This document shows positions 1 to 8,947 of a stretch of 64,000 nucleotides of DNA, one piece after another. The stretch's first letter is position 1, and each line of letters starts with the position of its first letter. The notes under the pieces were generated by a model. That model saw only the letters and a program-made list of their open reading frames with translations, was not told the origin of the DNA and ran no database searches. The stretch is from Flavobacterium sp. SLB02 (lineage in GTDB: Bacteria > Bacteroidota > Bacteroidia > Flavobacteriales > Flavobacteriaceae): positions 434,001 through 498,000 of the forward strand of contig NZ_CP045928.1 of assembly GCF_009664855.1 (NCBI RefSeq), in the 5' to 3' direction. The translations under genes were made by a program, and so were the position numbers.

Positions 1-350
1 GCTCTAATTTTAGAAAGTTCGTCAAAACGTCCTTTTATTTTTCTTTCAGGAGTTCCTTCCAGTTGTTTCCAGTCCGGAATTGGGTATCCTCTTAAAACGG
101 CCCAAACTGCGAACATTCTCCATAAATTCTCTCTGTCGAATGGTTCTTTTACTTCGGCAATTTCTGAGTATAATCGTTTCCAACGAACAATTTCGTATAT
201 CGTTTCAGCAACAAACTTCCTGTCAGAACTTCCCCAACGTTTGTCTTTTTTTAATGCTCTTGCTACCACTTTGTCTGCATATTCTCCTTCATTGAAAATT
301 GCATTTAAAGAATCGATGGTAGTATAAACTAAATTTCTGTGTAATCTCAT
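1..350 (-). CDS. RsmB/NOP-family rRNA cytosine-C5 methyltransferase, N-terminal part
   Basis: The reading frame opens with ATG at 350 and runs off the left window edge without a stop, so only about 116 N-terminal residues are visible. They begin MRLHRNLVYTTIDSLNAIF and contain DRKFVAETIYEIVRWKRL, which I recognise as the N-terminal RNA-binding part of flavobacterial RsmB/NOP (Sun) proteins. These methylate cytosine C5 in 16S rRNA with S-adenosylmethionine. The catalytic domain with its two cysteines lies outside the window, so activity cannot be judged. A terminator separates it from kup on the same strand. Confidence 0.8.
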   Translation of the reverse strand, partial: MRLHRNLVYTTIDSLNAIFNEGEYADKVVARALKKDKRWGSSDRKFVAETIYEIVRWKRLYSEIAEVKEPFDRENLWRMFAVWAVLRGYPIPDWKQLEGTPERKIKGRFDELSKIR

Positions 351-440
351 TTTAATTATTTGAGTTGCAAAGGTACTATTAATTGATTGAAAGTTAAATT
401 TTTAATTTTGATTGTTGATTTAACTTCTTTTAAAAAGAAA

Positions 441-477
441 AAAAAACACCCTAATAAAGTTTATAAGAGTGTTTTTT
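441..477. terminator. Terminator between kup and the methyltransferase gene
   Basis: Inverted repeat with arms AAAAAACAC and GTGTTTTTT around a roughly 19-base loop. On the minus strand it lies 3' of kup, so it probably ends kup transcription. The A/T-rich arms would also work on the plus strand. Confidence 0.6.
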
Positions 478-507
478 GAATTTTTTGAATGTATTTTTTG
501 AATTGAT

Positions 508-2481
508 TTATTTAATAATTCTGGTCAGTCCGATGTTTTCTGGAGCGTGAAGCACCATTGGGAATTTCTCTATTTTTACCGAACTACTATCTAAACCAAA
601 AGCTCTTTCTTCGGACAAACTCAGTTTCTTGATAAAGAAATAAGAGTTCATGATGATATTTTCGTGCCATCTTAAATCGTTGTCATTCGATAAAAACTTC
701 TCAGACAATACAAATTTAAAGTCCCCAATAATATTGTTTTTGTTTAATGATTCGTAACGGCTGGTAATATCAACTTCGCCACGTTTTACCATATCACGAA
801 TTACTTCTCTAAACATTAAATTGATTTTGGTAGGCTCTCTAAATCCTAAATTAAAATCGATTCTGTAAATATCGTCTTTCGCAATCTCGGTAACTTTATA
901 TTGCGTTTTGTAAGGTTCCGTTAAGATGTTTACGTGAACAAACCAGTAAATATCAGCTCTTTTTGGACGCTTTTGCAATATTGAATAAATTACCTTTTCT
1001 TCAAGTTCATCTACACGATTCGCATTGGTCATATAAACCAAATGTGTGGCGTACTTAGGAATAGATAAGTCTTCGCTCAATTCCATTAATACCTTTTTAT
1101 AATCGTCAATTTTGATGATTTTGGTGTAGTTTTTATTAATTTTCTTAGCCAGATACCAGATCGTCATTATAGAGATTAAAACAGATGCGATGATTAGTGT
1201 TACGTAACCACCATCGGCAAATTTGGTAATATTGGCAATCAGGAAACTGAATTCAATTAATAAATAAATGGTAATAAGCGGCACCATGAAATATAATTTT
1301 ACACGTTTCATGATTAAGTAATAGTTCAGCAGGATAGTGGTCATGATCATACATAGTACGATTGCTAAACCGTAAGCATGCTCCATATTACTTGATTTTT
1401 CGAAATGTAAAACGATTCCAACACAACCAAAAAACAATAACCAGTTAATAGACGGAATGTACAATTGTCCTTTTACTTCTGTAGGATATTTGATTTTTAC
1501 CTTAGGCCAGAAATTCAGACGCATTGCTTCGTTGATCAGTGTAAATGAACCACTAATAAGGGCTTGAGAAGCAATAACCGCTGCTAAAGTTGCTACAACA
1601 ATTCCGAATGGTAAAAACCAATGGGGCATAATAAGATAGAACGGATTCCCGTTTTCTCCTCCTAATTGTTGTAATGTACTTCCTTCATGATGCGTTAAAT
1701 ACGCTGCCTGACCAAAATAGTTTAGTACTAAAGTCAGTTTTACAAAGATCCAGCTAATTCTGATGTTTTTTCTACCGCAGTGTCCCATATCTGAGTACAA
1801 AGCTTCGGCTCCTGTTGTACATAAAAATACTAATCCAAGAACAAAAAATCCTTCAGGGTGAATTTGCAATAAATGATAAGCATAATAAGGATTGATCGCT
1901 TTTATAACTTCAGGATGTTCCAAAATTTGAATAAATCCTAATGTTCCAAGCATGGCAAACCAAATTAACATCATTGGTGCAAAAAACTTCCCAACAAGCT
2001 TGGTTCCAAATTGTTGTATGGTAAATAAGATGAATAGAATTCCAATTACAATGTAGACTATTGTCTCGGTTTCCATCGTAGGATAAAACGCTCTGATTCC
2101 TTCTACTGCTGATGATATCGAAATAGGCGGAGTTATAATTCCATCGGCAAGCAAGGCACTTCCTCCAATTATGGCGGGCACAATGAGCCATTGAATTTTT
2201 GTTTTCTTGACTAAAGCATACAATGCAAAAATACCGCCCTCGCCATGATTATCAGCGCTTAAGGTAATAAGTACATATTTTATGGTAGTTTGTAAAGTCA
2301 AAGTCCAAAAAACACATGAGATACCTCCTAATACAATATCCGCGTTTATGATATGTTCGCCAAGTATGGCTTTCATTACATATAAAGGAGAAGTACCGAT
2401 ATCTCCATAAATAATCCCTAATGTGATCAATAAACCCCCTATAGACAACTTACTATGTAAGTTTTTATGCGATGCGCTCAT
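508..2481 (-). CDS. kup: KUP-family potassium uptake protein
   Basis: Inner-membrane K+ transporter (KUP/HAK/KT family, probably proton-coupled). After the chosen start (MSASHKNLHSKLSIGG) comes the family signature GIIYGDIGTSPLYVMKA, followed by GGIFALYALV and about twelve hydrophobic segments. The last 200 residues form the usual soluble C-terminal domain. At about 657 residues it has normal family length. The frame stays open upstream to 2538, but a good -7 box (2505-2513) lies inside that extension, so 2481 is the better start. It stands alone in its transcription unit, with terminators or low-coding DNA on both sides. Confidence 0.93.
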   Translation of the reverse strand: MSASHKNLHSKLSIGGLLITLGIIYGDIGTSPLYVMKAILGEHIINADIVLGGISCVFWTLTLQTTIKYVLITLSADNHGEGGIFALYALVKKTKIQWLIVPAIIGGSALLADGIITPPISISSAVEGIRAFYPTMETETIVYIVIGILFILFTIQQFGTKLVGKFFAPMMLIWFAMLGTLGFIQILEHPEVIKAINPYYAYHLLQIHPEGFFVLGLVFLCTTGAEALYSDMGHCGRKNIRISWIFVKLTLVLNYFGQAAYLTHHEGSTLQQLGGENGNPFYLIMPHWFLPFGIVVATLAAVIASQALISGSFTLINEAMRLNFWPKVKIKYPTEVKGQLYIPSINWLLFFGCVGIVLHFEKSSNMEHAYGLAIVLCMIMTTILLNYYLIMKRVKLYFMVPLITIYLLIEFSFLIANITKFADGGYVTLIIASVLISIMTIWYLAKKINKNYTKIIKIDDYKKVLMELSEDLSIPKYATHLVYMTNANRVDELEEKVIYSILQKRPKRADIYWFVHVNILTEPYKTQYKVTEIAKDDIYRIDFNLGFREPTKINLMFREVIRDMVKRGEVDITSRYESLNKNNIIGDFKFVLSEKFLSNDNDLRWHENIIMNSYFFIKKLSLSEERAFGLDSSSVKIEKFPMVLHAPENIGLTRIIK

Positions 2482-2504
2482 GTATGTTTTTATAAAAGAC
2501 GGTT

Positions 2505-2513
2505 GCAAATTTA
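2505..2513 (-). promoter_or_regulatory. -7 box of the kup promoter
   Basis: On the minus strand this reads TAAATTTGC, matching the Bacteroidota -7 consensus TAnnTTTG. A TTG lies 22 bases upstream. Transcription would start about 15-20 bases before the ATG at 2481, which supports that start. Confidence 0.6.
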
Positions 2514-2615
2514 CTGTTTTAAAACAAATTAGCATCAATTATAATTAAAAAGATAAAAAAAAGCACAATCGTTAAATTGTGCTTTAGTTTTTTATTTAGA
2601 AATGCGAATTTAATA

Positions 2616-3884
2616 TTAACCTCTTCTTCCGCCGTAGCTTCTTGAACCAGTGCTGCTTTCCCTTTGTGGCTGGCTGCTTCTTGATTCCTGGCTTGCTCTT
2701 GGAGCTTCAGAACGTTGTGTGTTTTGAACTCTTGGTGCACTTGATCTGCTTTCTGAACTTCCTCTGTTTTCTGAGTAGTTTCTCGTTGGTTCTGCTCTCT
2801 GCGGAGAGGGAGTTTCTGTTCTCTGAGTATAAGTTCCTCTATTATTTGTATTTCTAGGTGTACTTTCTCTTGAAACATTCGAATTGTTCTGACTGTAATC
2901 TCTTCTGTTTTCGGTTCTGTTAGTTGTATTTTCAACTCTTACCGGATTGTTATTATTATTTACCATAGCCGAATTATTTCTATTTACAGGAGTTGAACGG
3001 TTTGTATTATAAGTTCTATCCGTATTAGTTCTGTTTTCAGCATAGTTTCTGTTTGTAGTTCTATTGTCTGTTGGAGATACTCTATTGGTATTAGATCTAT
3101 TACTATTGTAAGTATTTTGATTTCTGTTAGATTCTCTGCTTGCAATACGTCTTTGATCTAAATCGTATCTGTTGGTTACATTAGAATGTCTTTGAGCAAA
3201 GCTATAGTTTGGACGTCTTGTTTCATAACCGTAAGTACGTCTTGATTCGTATAAAACCGGAGCTCTGTAACTTCTTCTTGTAGTTACATAATTGTAATGA
3301 TTGTTTATATTGATATAAACTCCAATATTGTTTCTGTATCTGTAAATTGGATAAGGGCTCCATGCAGCATAGTAGGTTGGATAATAATTCCATCCCCAGG
3401 TGGAGTAATATGGTCTGTAATTATTTACCCAAAATGAAGTATATATTACTGGTGCAACACTGTAAACCGGCTCATAAATATAATTATCTCCGTATAAATA
3501 AGTATTACCTACTACCTGTACGCTTACTTTATTGTAATTATCTCTTTCTACATCGATTGTTGCAATATCTTGGTAAACATCACGATCAAGAACTGCCTGA
3601 ATAATTACAACATGAGTTCTATCTTCTACAGATTCTATCACACGTAAATAATCTACCTGATCATCGCCATTTAAGTCAAGATTCGAGATTTGGTATTTGG
3701 GATCATTCAAACGTCTTTCGAAATCCTGAAGATTGGCTGATTCTCCAAAGATAGAAGCTACTGCTCTTAAGTCTAAGTTATCGCTTATATCTGAATTTTT
3801 TGCATATACAGTAGTTTGGCTTTGTGCTGAACAAGAACCAAAAACTAAAGCTGCAAACGCTATTAAAAGTAAATTAGTTTTCAT
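2616..3884 (-). CDS. Secreted lipoprotein with a long Asn/Arg/Ser-rich tail
   Basis: Begins with a signal peptide ending in a lipobox-like LVFGSCSAQ, so it is probably a lipoprotein exported across the inner membrane. Residues about 30-140 form a folded-looking domain with a calcium-loop-like stretch (LDLNGDDQVDYLRV). A Tyr/Trp/Pro-rich segment follows (residues 140-200). The last 200 residues are low complexity, rich in N, R, S, T and Q. I know similar uncharacterised proteins from flavobacteria but no function for them. Monocistronic on the minus strand. Confidence 0.75.
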   Translation of the reverse strand: MKTNLLLIAFAALVFGSCSAQSQTTVYAKNSDISDNLDLRAVASIFGESANLQDFERRLNDPKYQISNLDLNGDDQVDYLRVIESVEDRTHVVIIQAVLDRDVYQDIATIDVERDNYNKVSVQVVGNTYLYGDNYIYEPVYSVAPVIYTSFWVNNYRPYYSTWGWNYYPTYYAAWSPYPIYRYRNNIGVYININNHYNYVTTRRSYRAPVLYESRRTYGYETRRPNYSFAQRHSNVTNRYDLDQRRIASRESNRNQNTYNSNRSNTNRVSPTDNRTTNRNYAENRTNTDRTYNTNRSTPVNRNNSAMVNNNNNPVRVENTTNRTENRRDYSQNNSNVSRESTPRNTNNRGTYTQRTETPSPQRAEPTRNYSENRGSSESRSSAPRVQNTQRSEAPRASQESRSSQPQRESSTGSRSYGGRRG

Positions 3885-4005
3885 GATAAAATCATATTAA
3901 AGATTAATATTCAGAGATATCCAATTACTGTGCCAGAAAAAAACAAGTAACTTATTTTATATGTTATAAATAATTGTATTTTAGCAATAAAAAAAACTGA
4001 TTTAT

Positions 4006-5067
4006 ATGAGAAAAGTAATATTTTTTTTCGGTGCTTTAACTTTGTTAATGTCCTTTAAAGCGCTGAATCATAATGATGAAAGATCATTTTATAGTGGTTT
4101 TACTTCAATACAAATAGATACTTTGTTTCAGGATAAAATTAGTATTAGAGCGATCTCAATCGACAAGAATAAAATTTGGTACGGAGCTGATAATTCCCGA
4201 TTTGGCTATTATGATTTAGATAAAAAAGAGAAGTTTGAAGATCGTATTTATCGTGATACTTTAAATCTGGAATTTAGGAGTATTGCTCAAAATTCTCAAA
4301 GCGTATTTTTACTAAGCGTAGGAAATCCTGCACTGCTTTATCAGGTTTCGAAAAAAACACAAAAAGTTAAGTTAGTTTATAAAGAAGTAAATCCAAAGGT
4401 GTTTTACGACAGTATGCAATTTTGGAATGATAAGGAAGGAATCGCAATTGGAGATCCCACAGAAGATACTTTTTCGATAATTGTAACACGTGATGGGGGA
4501 GAAACCTGGACAAAAATATTATCGGATAAATTGCCTACGAATGCCGAGGGCGAAGCCGCTTTCGCTGCTAGTAATTCGAATATTGTAATAAAAGGAAATG
4601 ATACATGGCTGGTTTCAGGAGGAAAAAAAGCCCGTGTATTCTATTCTCCGGATAAAGCTAAAACATGGAAAGTAATTGAAACTCCTATTGTTCAGGGAAA
4701 AACAATGACCGGTATTTTTACAGCTGATTTTTACGATGCCAAACACGGATTTATTGCCGGTGGTGATTATGAACTTCCCAACAAAAAATCAGATAACAAA
4801 GCGTTTACTACAGATGGTGGAAATACCTGGAAATTAATAGGTCAGGAAATGGGGTTTGGATATGCATCTTGTGTGCAGTACGTTCCGGGCGGAAATGGTA
4901 AAGAAATTATTTGTGTAGGTTCTGAAGGGATTCAATACTCTCAGAACGGAGGCGAAAACTGGACACAATTATCTACAGATTCAAAACTTTTTACGATTCG
5001 TTTTGTAAATAGAAATACTGCAATTGCAGCAGGTCATAATAAAGTAATCCGAATTCGCTTTAAATAA
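4006..5067 (+). CDS. Secreted BNR/YCF48-like beta-propeller protein
   Basis: 353 residues with a hydrophobic N-terminal signal. Three BNR/Asp-box-like motifs are visible: TRDGGETWTKI, TTDGGNTWKLI and SQNGGENWTQL, each closing a propeller blade. This fits the photosystem-II-assembly-factor-like (YCF48) fold that flavobacterial genomes often label oxidoreductase or glycosyl hydrolase without evidence. No catalytic residues can be assigned, and a binding or assembly role outside the cytoplasm is only an inference. It is divergent from the lipoprotein gene and followed by an inverted repeat. Confidence 0.75.
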   Translation: MRKVIFFFGALTLLMSFKALNHNDERSFYSGFTSIQIDTLFQDKISIRAISIDKNKIWYGADNSRFGYYDLDKKEKFEDRIYRDTLNLEFRSIAQNSQSVFLLSVGNPALLYQVSKKTQKVKLVYKEVNPKVFYDSMQFWNDKEGIAIGDPTEDTFSIIVTRDGGETWTKILSDKLPTNAEGEAAFAASNSNIVIKGNDTWLVSGGKKARVFYSPDKAKTWKVIETPIVQGKTMTGIFTADFYDAKHGFIAGGDYELPNKKSDNKAFTTDGGNTWKLIGQEMGFGYASCVQYVPGGNGKEIICVGSEGIQYSQNGGENWTQLSTDSKLFTIRFVNRNTAIAAGHNKVIRIRFK

Positions 5068-5070
5068 CAA

Positions 5071-5110
5071 GAACCCTAAATAATAAAGTAAGTATTATTA
5101 TATAGGGTTC
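5071..5110. terminator. Terminator-like inverted repeat after the propeller gene
   Basis: Arms GAACCCTA and TAGGGTTC, extended inside by AATAATA/TATTATT. It lies between two convergent genes and could serve both. Confidence 0.5.
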
Positions 5111-5137
5111 CTGTCGCTGTTGTTCTTTTGTCGGCTT

Positions 5138-5596
5138 TTATTTATTTCCGGCTTTATCCCGATATTGTTTTAATAATTTTCGATTAAAATCATCTTCAGA
5201 CTTTTTAAGCTTTAATATTTTCTTTGCCGAAAGTATCTTTTTTAAATTGGTATAGTATTTATCACGTAAAAGGTACAATTCCTTATCTGTGCTCTCTATT
5301 TGCGATAAAAGAACAGCAGCTTCTTTTTCTGACATCGAACTAATGTTGTCATCGTCTAATTTGCGCAAATAGGTTTTCATTTTTTCGTGACGCAATTCAA
5401 ATTGTTTATCATCGAACGCATTGTAAACTGGCCAGAATTTCTCTGCTTCTGTTGACGTAAGTTCAAGTTCGGTAGTTAAAAAAGAAACTTTATAAGCCTT
5501 AATTTTTTCTCGCTTTTCATCTGTTTTATCATTTTGGGCATAAAATGAGAAAGTAGCAAAGAATAGAATTATTGGTAATATATTTTTAATTTTCAT
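5138..5596 (-). CDS. Periplasmic Spy/CpxP-like helical protein of an ECF sigma operon
   Basis: 152 residues: a signal peptide (ending near SFYAQN), then an almost wholly helical charged domain. LTSTEAEKFWPVYNAFDD resembles the LT-x-EQ-x-x-x repeat region of Spy/CpxP-like proteins. It is the third gene of the minus-strand set sigma factor, anti-sigma factor, this gene, with 16 bases between it and the anti-sigma gene. Databases often call such flavobacterial proteins sensor of ECF-type sigma factor. An envelope-stress sensing or chaperone role is an inference from context. Confidence 0.7.
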   Translation of the reverse strand: MKIKNILPIILFFATFSFYAQNDKTDEKREKIKAYKVSFLTTELELTSTEAEKFWPVYNAFDDKQFELRHEKMKTYLRKLDDDNISSMSEKEAAVLLSQIESTDKELYLLRDKYYTNLKKILSAKKILKLKKSEDDFNRKLLKQYRDKAGNK

Positions 5597-5612
5597 CTTT
5601 TGATATTTTTAT

Positions 5613-6029
5613 TTATTCTGAAATTAAATTTTCAATATTTGGGTTTGAAGCCAAAATATCTTCGAGTGTTTCCTGTTCAAGGGCAACACCTTTGCCAAGT
5701 TTGTCAATATCTTTAGTATCCAGTTCCTTAATCAAATCATACTGATTTAGGTTAGACTGGTATGATAAATAAGTTTCTAAAGTATCTTCGTCAAGTTCTT
5801 TAGAAGTGTTGTTGTAATTGTTTATTATAGGAATCATTAATGCAATAACAACTACAGCTGCAGCCAGTAGTGAAATAACTTTTTTGCGCTTGTAAATCGG
5901 AATTACTTTTATTTGTTTTTCTTCGTTTACCTGTTGCAAAATTTTTGCCGAAAAATCATCAAAATAATGCTCCGGAGTTTTAAATCCAGATCTTATTTTC
6001 GGTTCGTTTTCTAATCTAAATGCTTTCAT
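5613..6029 (-). CDS. Putative membrane anti-sigma factor
   Basis: 138 residues with about 45 charged cytoplasmic residues, one membrane helix (VISLLAAAVVVIALMIPII, about residues 50-70) and a short acidic extracytoplasmic tail. The single-span layout, and the position 33 bases after an ECF sigma gene and before a Spy-like periplasmic gene, suggest it holds the sigma factor at the membrane. It lacks an obvious zinc-binding HxxxCxxC anti-sigma motif, so the assignment rests on context. Confidence 0.65.
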   Translation of the reverse strand: MKAFRLENEPKIRSGFKTPEHYFDDFSAKILQQVNEEKQIKVIPIYKRKKVISLLAAAVVVIALMIPIINNYNNTSKELDEDTLETYLSYQSNLNQYDLIKELDTKDIDKLGKGVALEQETLEDILASNPNIENLISE

Positions 6030-6062
6030 AATGTCTATAAGATAGGTTTTGTTACAAAAGGT

Positions 6063-6605
6063 TTAATTTGTTGTAACATATATTTCAATTTTTTTTACAG
6101 CATGATGATAAGATGCTTTCAAAGCGCCAACAGAAGTTCCGAGGATTTCAGCAATTTCTTCGTATTTTAATTCCTGAAAGTACTTCATTTTAAAAACCAA
6201 TTGTTGCTTTTCCGGCAAAGTTACAATGGCTTTTTGAAGTTTGATCTGAATTTCATCTCCATCAAAATAAACATCGGCTTTTAAATTGTCGATGGTTTTA
6301 TTCTGCAGCGCTTCAGATGTTAATCCGTTTAGTTTTGCTTTTTGATTTAAAAAAGTCAAAGCTTCATTGGTAGCGATTCGATACATCCAAGAGAAAAGTT
6401 TGCTCTCTCCTTTAAAATTTTTTAAATACTGAAAAACTTTTACGAAAGTATTCTGCAATACATCATCTGTATCATCATGATTCAAAACAATGTTTCGAAT
6501 ATGAGAATATAAAGGTTTCTGATAATCAGACAAGAGTTTTTGAAACGCCGTATTTTGCGTTTTAGGATTTAATAATTCTTGTATAAATTCCTTCTCGTCT
6601 GTCAA
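6063..6605 (-). CDS. ECF (sigma-70 family) RNA polymerase sigma factor
   Basis: 180 residues. Region 2 lies at about 20-90, with DVLQNTFVKVFQYL for core binding and SWMYRIATNEALTFL for -10 recognition and melting. Region 4 lies at about 125-175, with LPEKQQLVFKMKYFQELKYE followed by a helix-turn-helix (EEIAEILGTSVGALKASYHH). Sigma regions 1 and 3 are absent, as expected for ECF factors. It is the first gene of a three-gene minus-strand operon and probably autoregulated. Its target promoters cannot be read from this window. Confidence 0.9.
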   Translation of the reverse strand: MTDEKEFIQELLNPKTQNTAFQKLLSDYQKPLYSHIRNIVLNHDDTDDVLQNTFVKVFQYLKNFKGESKLFSWMYRIATNEALTFLNQKAKLNGLTSEALQNKTIDNLKADVYFDGDEIQIKLQKAIVTLPEKQQLVFKMKYFQELKYEEIAEILGTSVGALKASYHHAVKKIEIYVTTN

Positions 6606-6667
6606 ATTCCTCGATTTATCTTATTAGAATGAATTTTAAACAAAAGGTTTAATTGGCCTTGATTATT

Positions 6668-7867
6668 TTAGAATTCTGATTGCTCTTCCTCCGTAGTTTT
6701 AGGAGTTGTTGTCTTAGAAGCCGCTTTTGGTTTCGGTACTACTTTAGGCGCTGCTTTAGGTGTTTCTGCAGGATCTGCTTCTGTAGGTTCTGCATATGTT
6801 GGTTCCGTATTTGCTCTGTAAACAGGAGCTTTAACAACAGGAACAGCTTTTGGTTTAACCGGAAAATAAATTTCGGTCATTAGCTTAGACGGACTTTTTA
6901 CATCTAGTTTGCTTATGGTTAAAATTTCAAGGTGAGACCAGCTTAAATCCGGAGTGATTTTTTCTTTATTGATAAAAGCTGTGGTTTTTGCCATTGCTTC
7001 GTTTAGATGCGTGTAATCACCCGTTAGAGTTGTTTTTACCGCTTCAAAACCATCCAGTTTTCCGCCTGAAATATCACTTCCTGCAGTTGTCAGGATTTCT
7101 TTGTTTGTAGGCAAACAAATAGAAATTTTTGCCAATCCGGTTGTGGTGTCGTACGTGTGGTAAATAATAAAAGGTTTTCCGTTGGTAGACAAGCCATTGT
7201 TTTTGCTAAACTCAATAAGTTTAGGAATAACAATTCTGGCGTTTTTGTTTATTTTCGGTATTTCGCTTGTAAAAGTTTGTCTGATATAGGCAGTTTCCGT
7301 TTTTCTTACCACACCATTTACTTTAACAGCATAAGTTTTAGTTTCGTAATCGAGGTTTTTATCAATGTTGGCAAGACTTTTTTCGTAAATAGTTCCAATC
7401 ACTTTGTCAGAACCTCCGTTTAGAGCGGTATATACTTTAAATAAAAAGCTCATTGTTCCTGTTGCTTTCCAGGTTACTTTGGTTTTTCCTCCCAACGTGT
7501 CTTTAAAAGTCCAGTTTACATCAGCTTCTGTTCCGTCATATTTCATTTTTTGCTGAATGCTTTCTCCTTCCTTGGTTTTTAGGGTAATGGCATTTCCGTT
7601 TCCTTCGGCTCCAGCCCAATAATATGAGGCGCCATTTCCGGCTGTTTTATTAGGAAATGTCATTTTCATCGAAGGATCTGCTACTGACCACGATTCAAAA
7701 TCTTCGTAATTTCTAAAATCATTTACATAATTATAAACGGTTGCTTTTGGCGAATTAATCACCTTGCTTCTTTCTACAGAAAAAATCCCTTTTTGGGTAG
7801 CGACAAAAACAGTTAGGGCAACTAAGCTTAATAATAATAGTAGGAATAAATATTTTAGAATCTTCAT
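6668..7867 (-). CDS. Membrane-anchored SRPBCC (START-like) domain protein
   Basis: 399 residues. An N-terminal hydrophobic segment (about 1-24) is followed by a polyketide-cyclase/SRPBCC-like stretch, SKVINSPKATVYNYVNDF through WKATGTMSFLF. A second alpha/beta domain follows (about 190-330), possibly of the GyrI/effector-binding type. The end is a Pro/Ala/Lys/Thr-rich tail that looks disordered. SRPBCC domains bind hydrophobic ligands, but no ligand can be named here. It lies upstream of the ECF operon on the same strand, with a 62-base gap. Confidence 0.7.
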   Translation of the reverse strand: MKILKYLFLLLLLSLVALTVFVATQKGIFSVERSKVINSPKATVYNYVNDFRNYEDFESWSVADPSMKMTFPNKTAGNGASYYWAGAEGNGNAITLKTKEGESIQQKMKYDGTEADVNWTFKDTLGGKTKVTWKATGTMSFLFKVYTALNGGSDKVIGTIYEKSLANIDKNLDYETKTYAVKVNGVVRKTETAYIRQTFTSEIPKINKNARIVIPKLIEFSKNNGLSTNGKPFIIYHTYDTTTGLAKISICLPTNKEILTTAGSDISGGKLDGFEAVKTTLTGDYTHLNEAMAKTTAFINKEKITPDLSWSHLEILTISKLDVKSPSKLMTEIYFPVKPKAVPVVKAPVYRANTEPTYAEPTEADPAETPKAAPKVVPKPKAASKTTTPKTTEEEQSEF

Positions 7868-8056
7868 TGGAGTCGTTTATTTTGTGTCGTAAAGTTATAA
7901 ATTTTATTACTAGTCACGCTAATTGTGCTGCAATAAAAGTACACTTTATAAAATTATATTGGTCAATAAAAGCTTTAAATAAAACGTTTTTGAATAAGTT
8001 TAATTGTAAAGCTTCAAAAATATTTTATCCTAAATATAGCAATAAATTTTTCGGGA

Positions 8057-8245
8057 TTATCTTTTAAAGAAAAATTTGATCACAAACAAAAGGGCAATGA
8101 AAATCAGGAACACGATTAATACTTTGTAATTTCCTTTATAGAAAATTCGGTGTAATGCGAGATCTTTTCGATAAGCAAATATCATTACGATTACAAATGC
8201 AATAAAAAAACAGAGTGCGAATATTAATTGTCCTTGGCTAAACAT
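8057..8245 (-). CDS. Small membrane protein
   Basis: 62 residues with two membrane helices (about 7-25 and 41-58) joined by a basic loop (YRKDLALHRIFYKGNYK) and ending KFFFKR, which suggests the basic parts face the cytoplasm. I recall near-identical small proteins in other flavobacteria, and the composition is that of a real membrane protein. No function is known to me. The 190 bases between it and the SRPBCC gene show nothing else. Confidence 0.65.
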   Translation of the reverse strand: MFSQGQLIFALCFFIAFVIVMIFAYRKDLALHRIFYKGNYKVLIVFLIFIALLFVIKFFFKR

Positions 8246-8327
8246 AGTTGAAAATTATTTTCGGCAAATTTAGAGAATTGTATACGAATAGTTGCTAATT
8301 TGGCATTTCATTTAAGCAAATAAAATC

Positions 8328-8708
8328 ATGAGGAAACAACTTGATGCAGTTACTGAATTTCATACTGCCTTTAAAATAGGTCACAGTCAGACGCCAATTG
8401 CAGATCTTGGTGAAACTAAAAAAATACTTCGTTATAATTTGATGAAGGAAGAAAATGAAGAATATCTTGAAGCAGTACAAAAGAATGATTTGGTCGAAAT
8501 TGCTGATGCTCTTGGAGATATGATGTATATTTTGTGCGGAACGATTATCGAACATGGTTTACAGGATAAAATTGAAGCTGTTTTTGATGAAATCCAGCGC
8601 AGTAATATGAGTAAACTTGGCGAAGACGGACAGCCAATTTACAGAGAAGACGGAAAAGTAATGAAAGGGCCTAATTATTTTAAGCCGGATTTTTCGAAGC
8701 TTTTATAA
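8328..8708 (+). CDS. MazG/PRA-PH-like nucleoside triphosphate pyrophosphohydrolase
   Basis: 126 residues of the all-alpha NTP pyrophosphohydrolase superfamily. The metal-binding helices are visible as LMKEENEEYLEA and EIADALGDMMYIL (the E-x-x-E and E-x-x-D pattern). The tail, GEDGQPIYREDGKVMKGPNYF, is typical of this single-domain subfamily. Such enzymes hydrolyse non-standard or surplus NTPs to NMP plus pyrophosphate, and the exact substrate is unknown. Divergent from the small membrane protein gene. Confidence 0.82.
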   Translation: MRKQLDAVTEFHTAFKIGHSQTPIADLGETKKILRYNLMKEENEEYLEAVQKNDLVEIADALGDMMYILCGTIIEHGLQDKIEAVFDEIQRSNMSKLGEDGQPIYREDGKVMKGPNYFKPDFSKLL

Positions 8709-8865
8709 TTTTTTTCCGCAAAGAACGCTAAGTTTTTTTTGCTCGCGTTAACTTCAGGAACACAAAGTTCGCAAAGCTGGTTCGATACAAAGCTTTGTGA
8801 GCTTTTTGCTTTTTGTAACGATGACAAAGAGAAAAAAAATAGCGCTCTTTGCGGTAAAATTAGCC
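8709..8865. repeat. Imperfect palindromic intergenic repeat (CGCAAAG family)
   Basis: The left end (TTTTTCCGCAAAGAACGCTA) and right end (TAGCGCTCTTTGCGGTAAAA) are near-perfect inverted copies around about 110 bases. Inside are more CGCAAAG/CTTTGTG pieces. This family recurs in many gaps of the window. It contains no credible gene. Confidence 0.6.
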
Positions 8866-8892
8866 CTATATTTAATATCATCATATAGAATA

Positions 8893-8924
8893 GAAAACCC
8901 GACAACTACTAAGCTGTCGGGTTT
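8893..8924. terminator. Bidirectional terminator between the MazG-like gene and ilvE
   Basis: Arms AAAACCCGACA and TGTCGGGTTTT with a 10-base loop and T-runs in both directions. It sits between two convergent genes. Confidence 0.8.
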
Positions 8925-8947
8925 TTATGTTTAAAACGATCTTTTAG

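Noticed and set aside
2519..2935. 138-residue ORF overlapping the lipoprotein gene
   Set aside because: It is a frame shadow of the low-complexity tail of the gene at 2616-3884.
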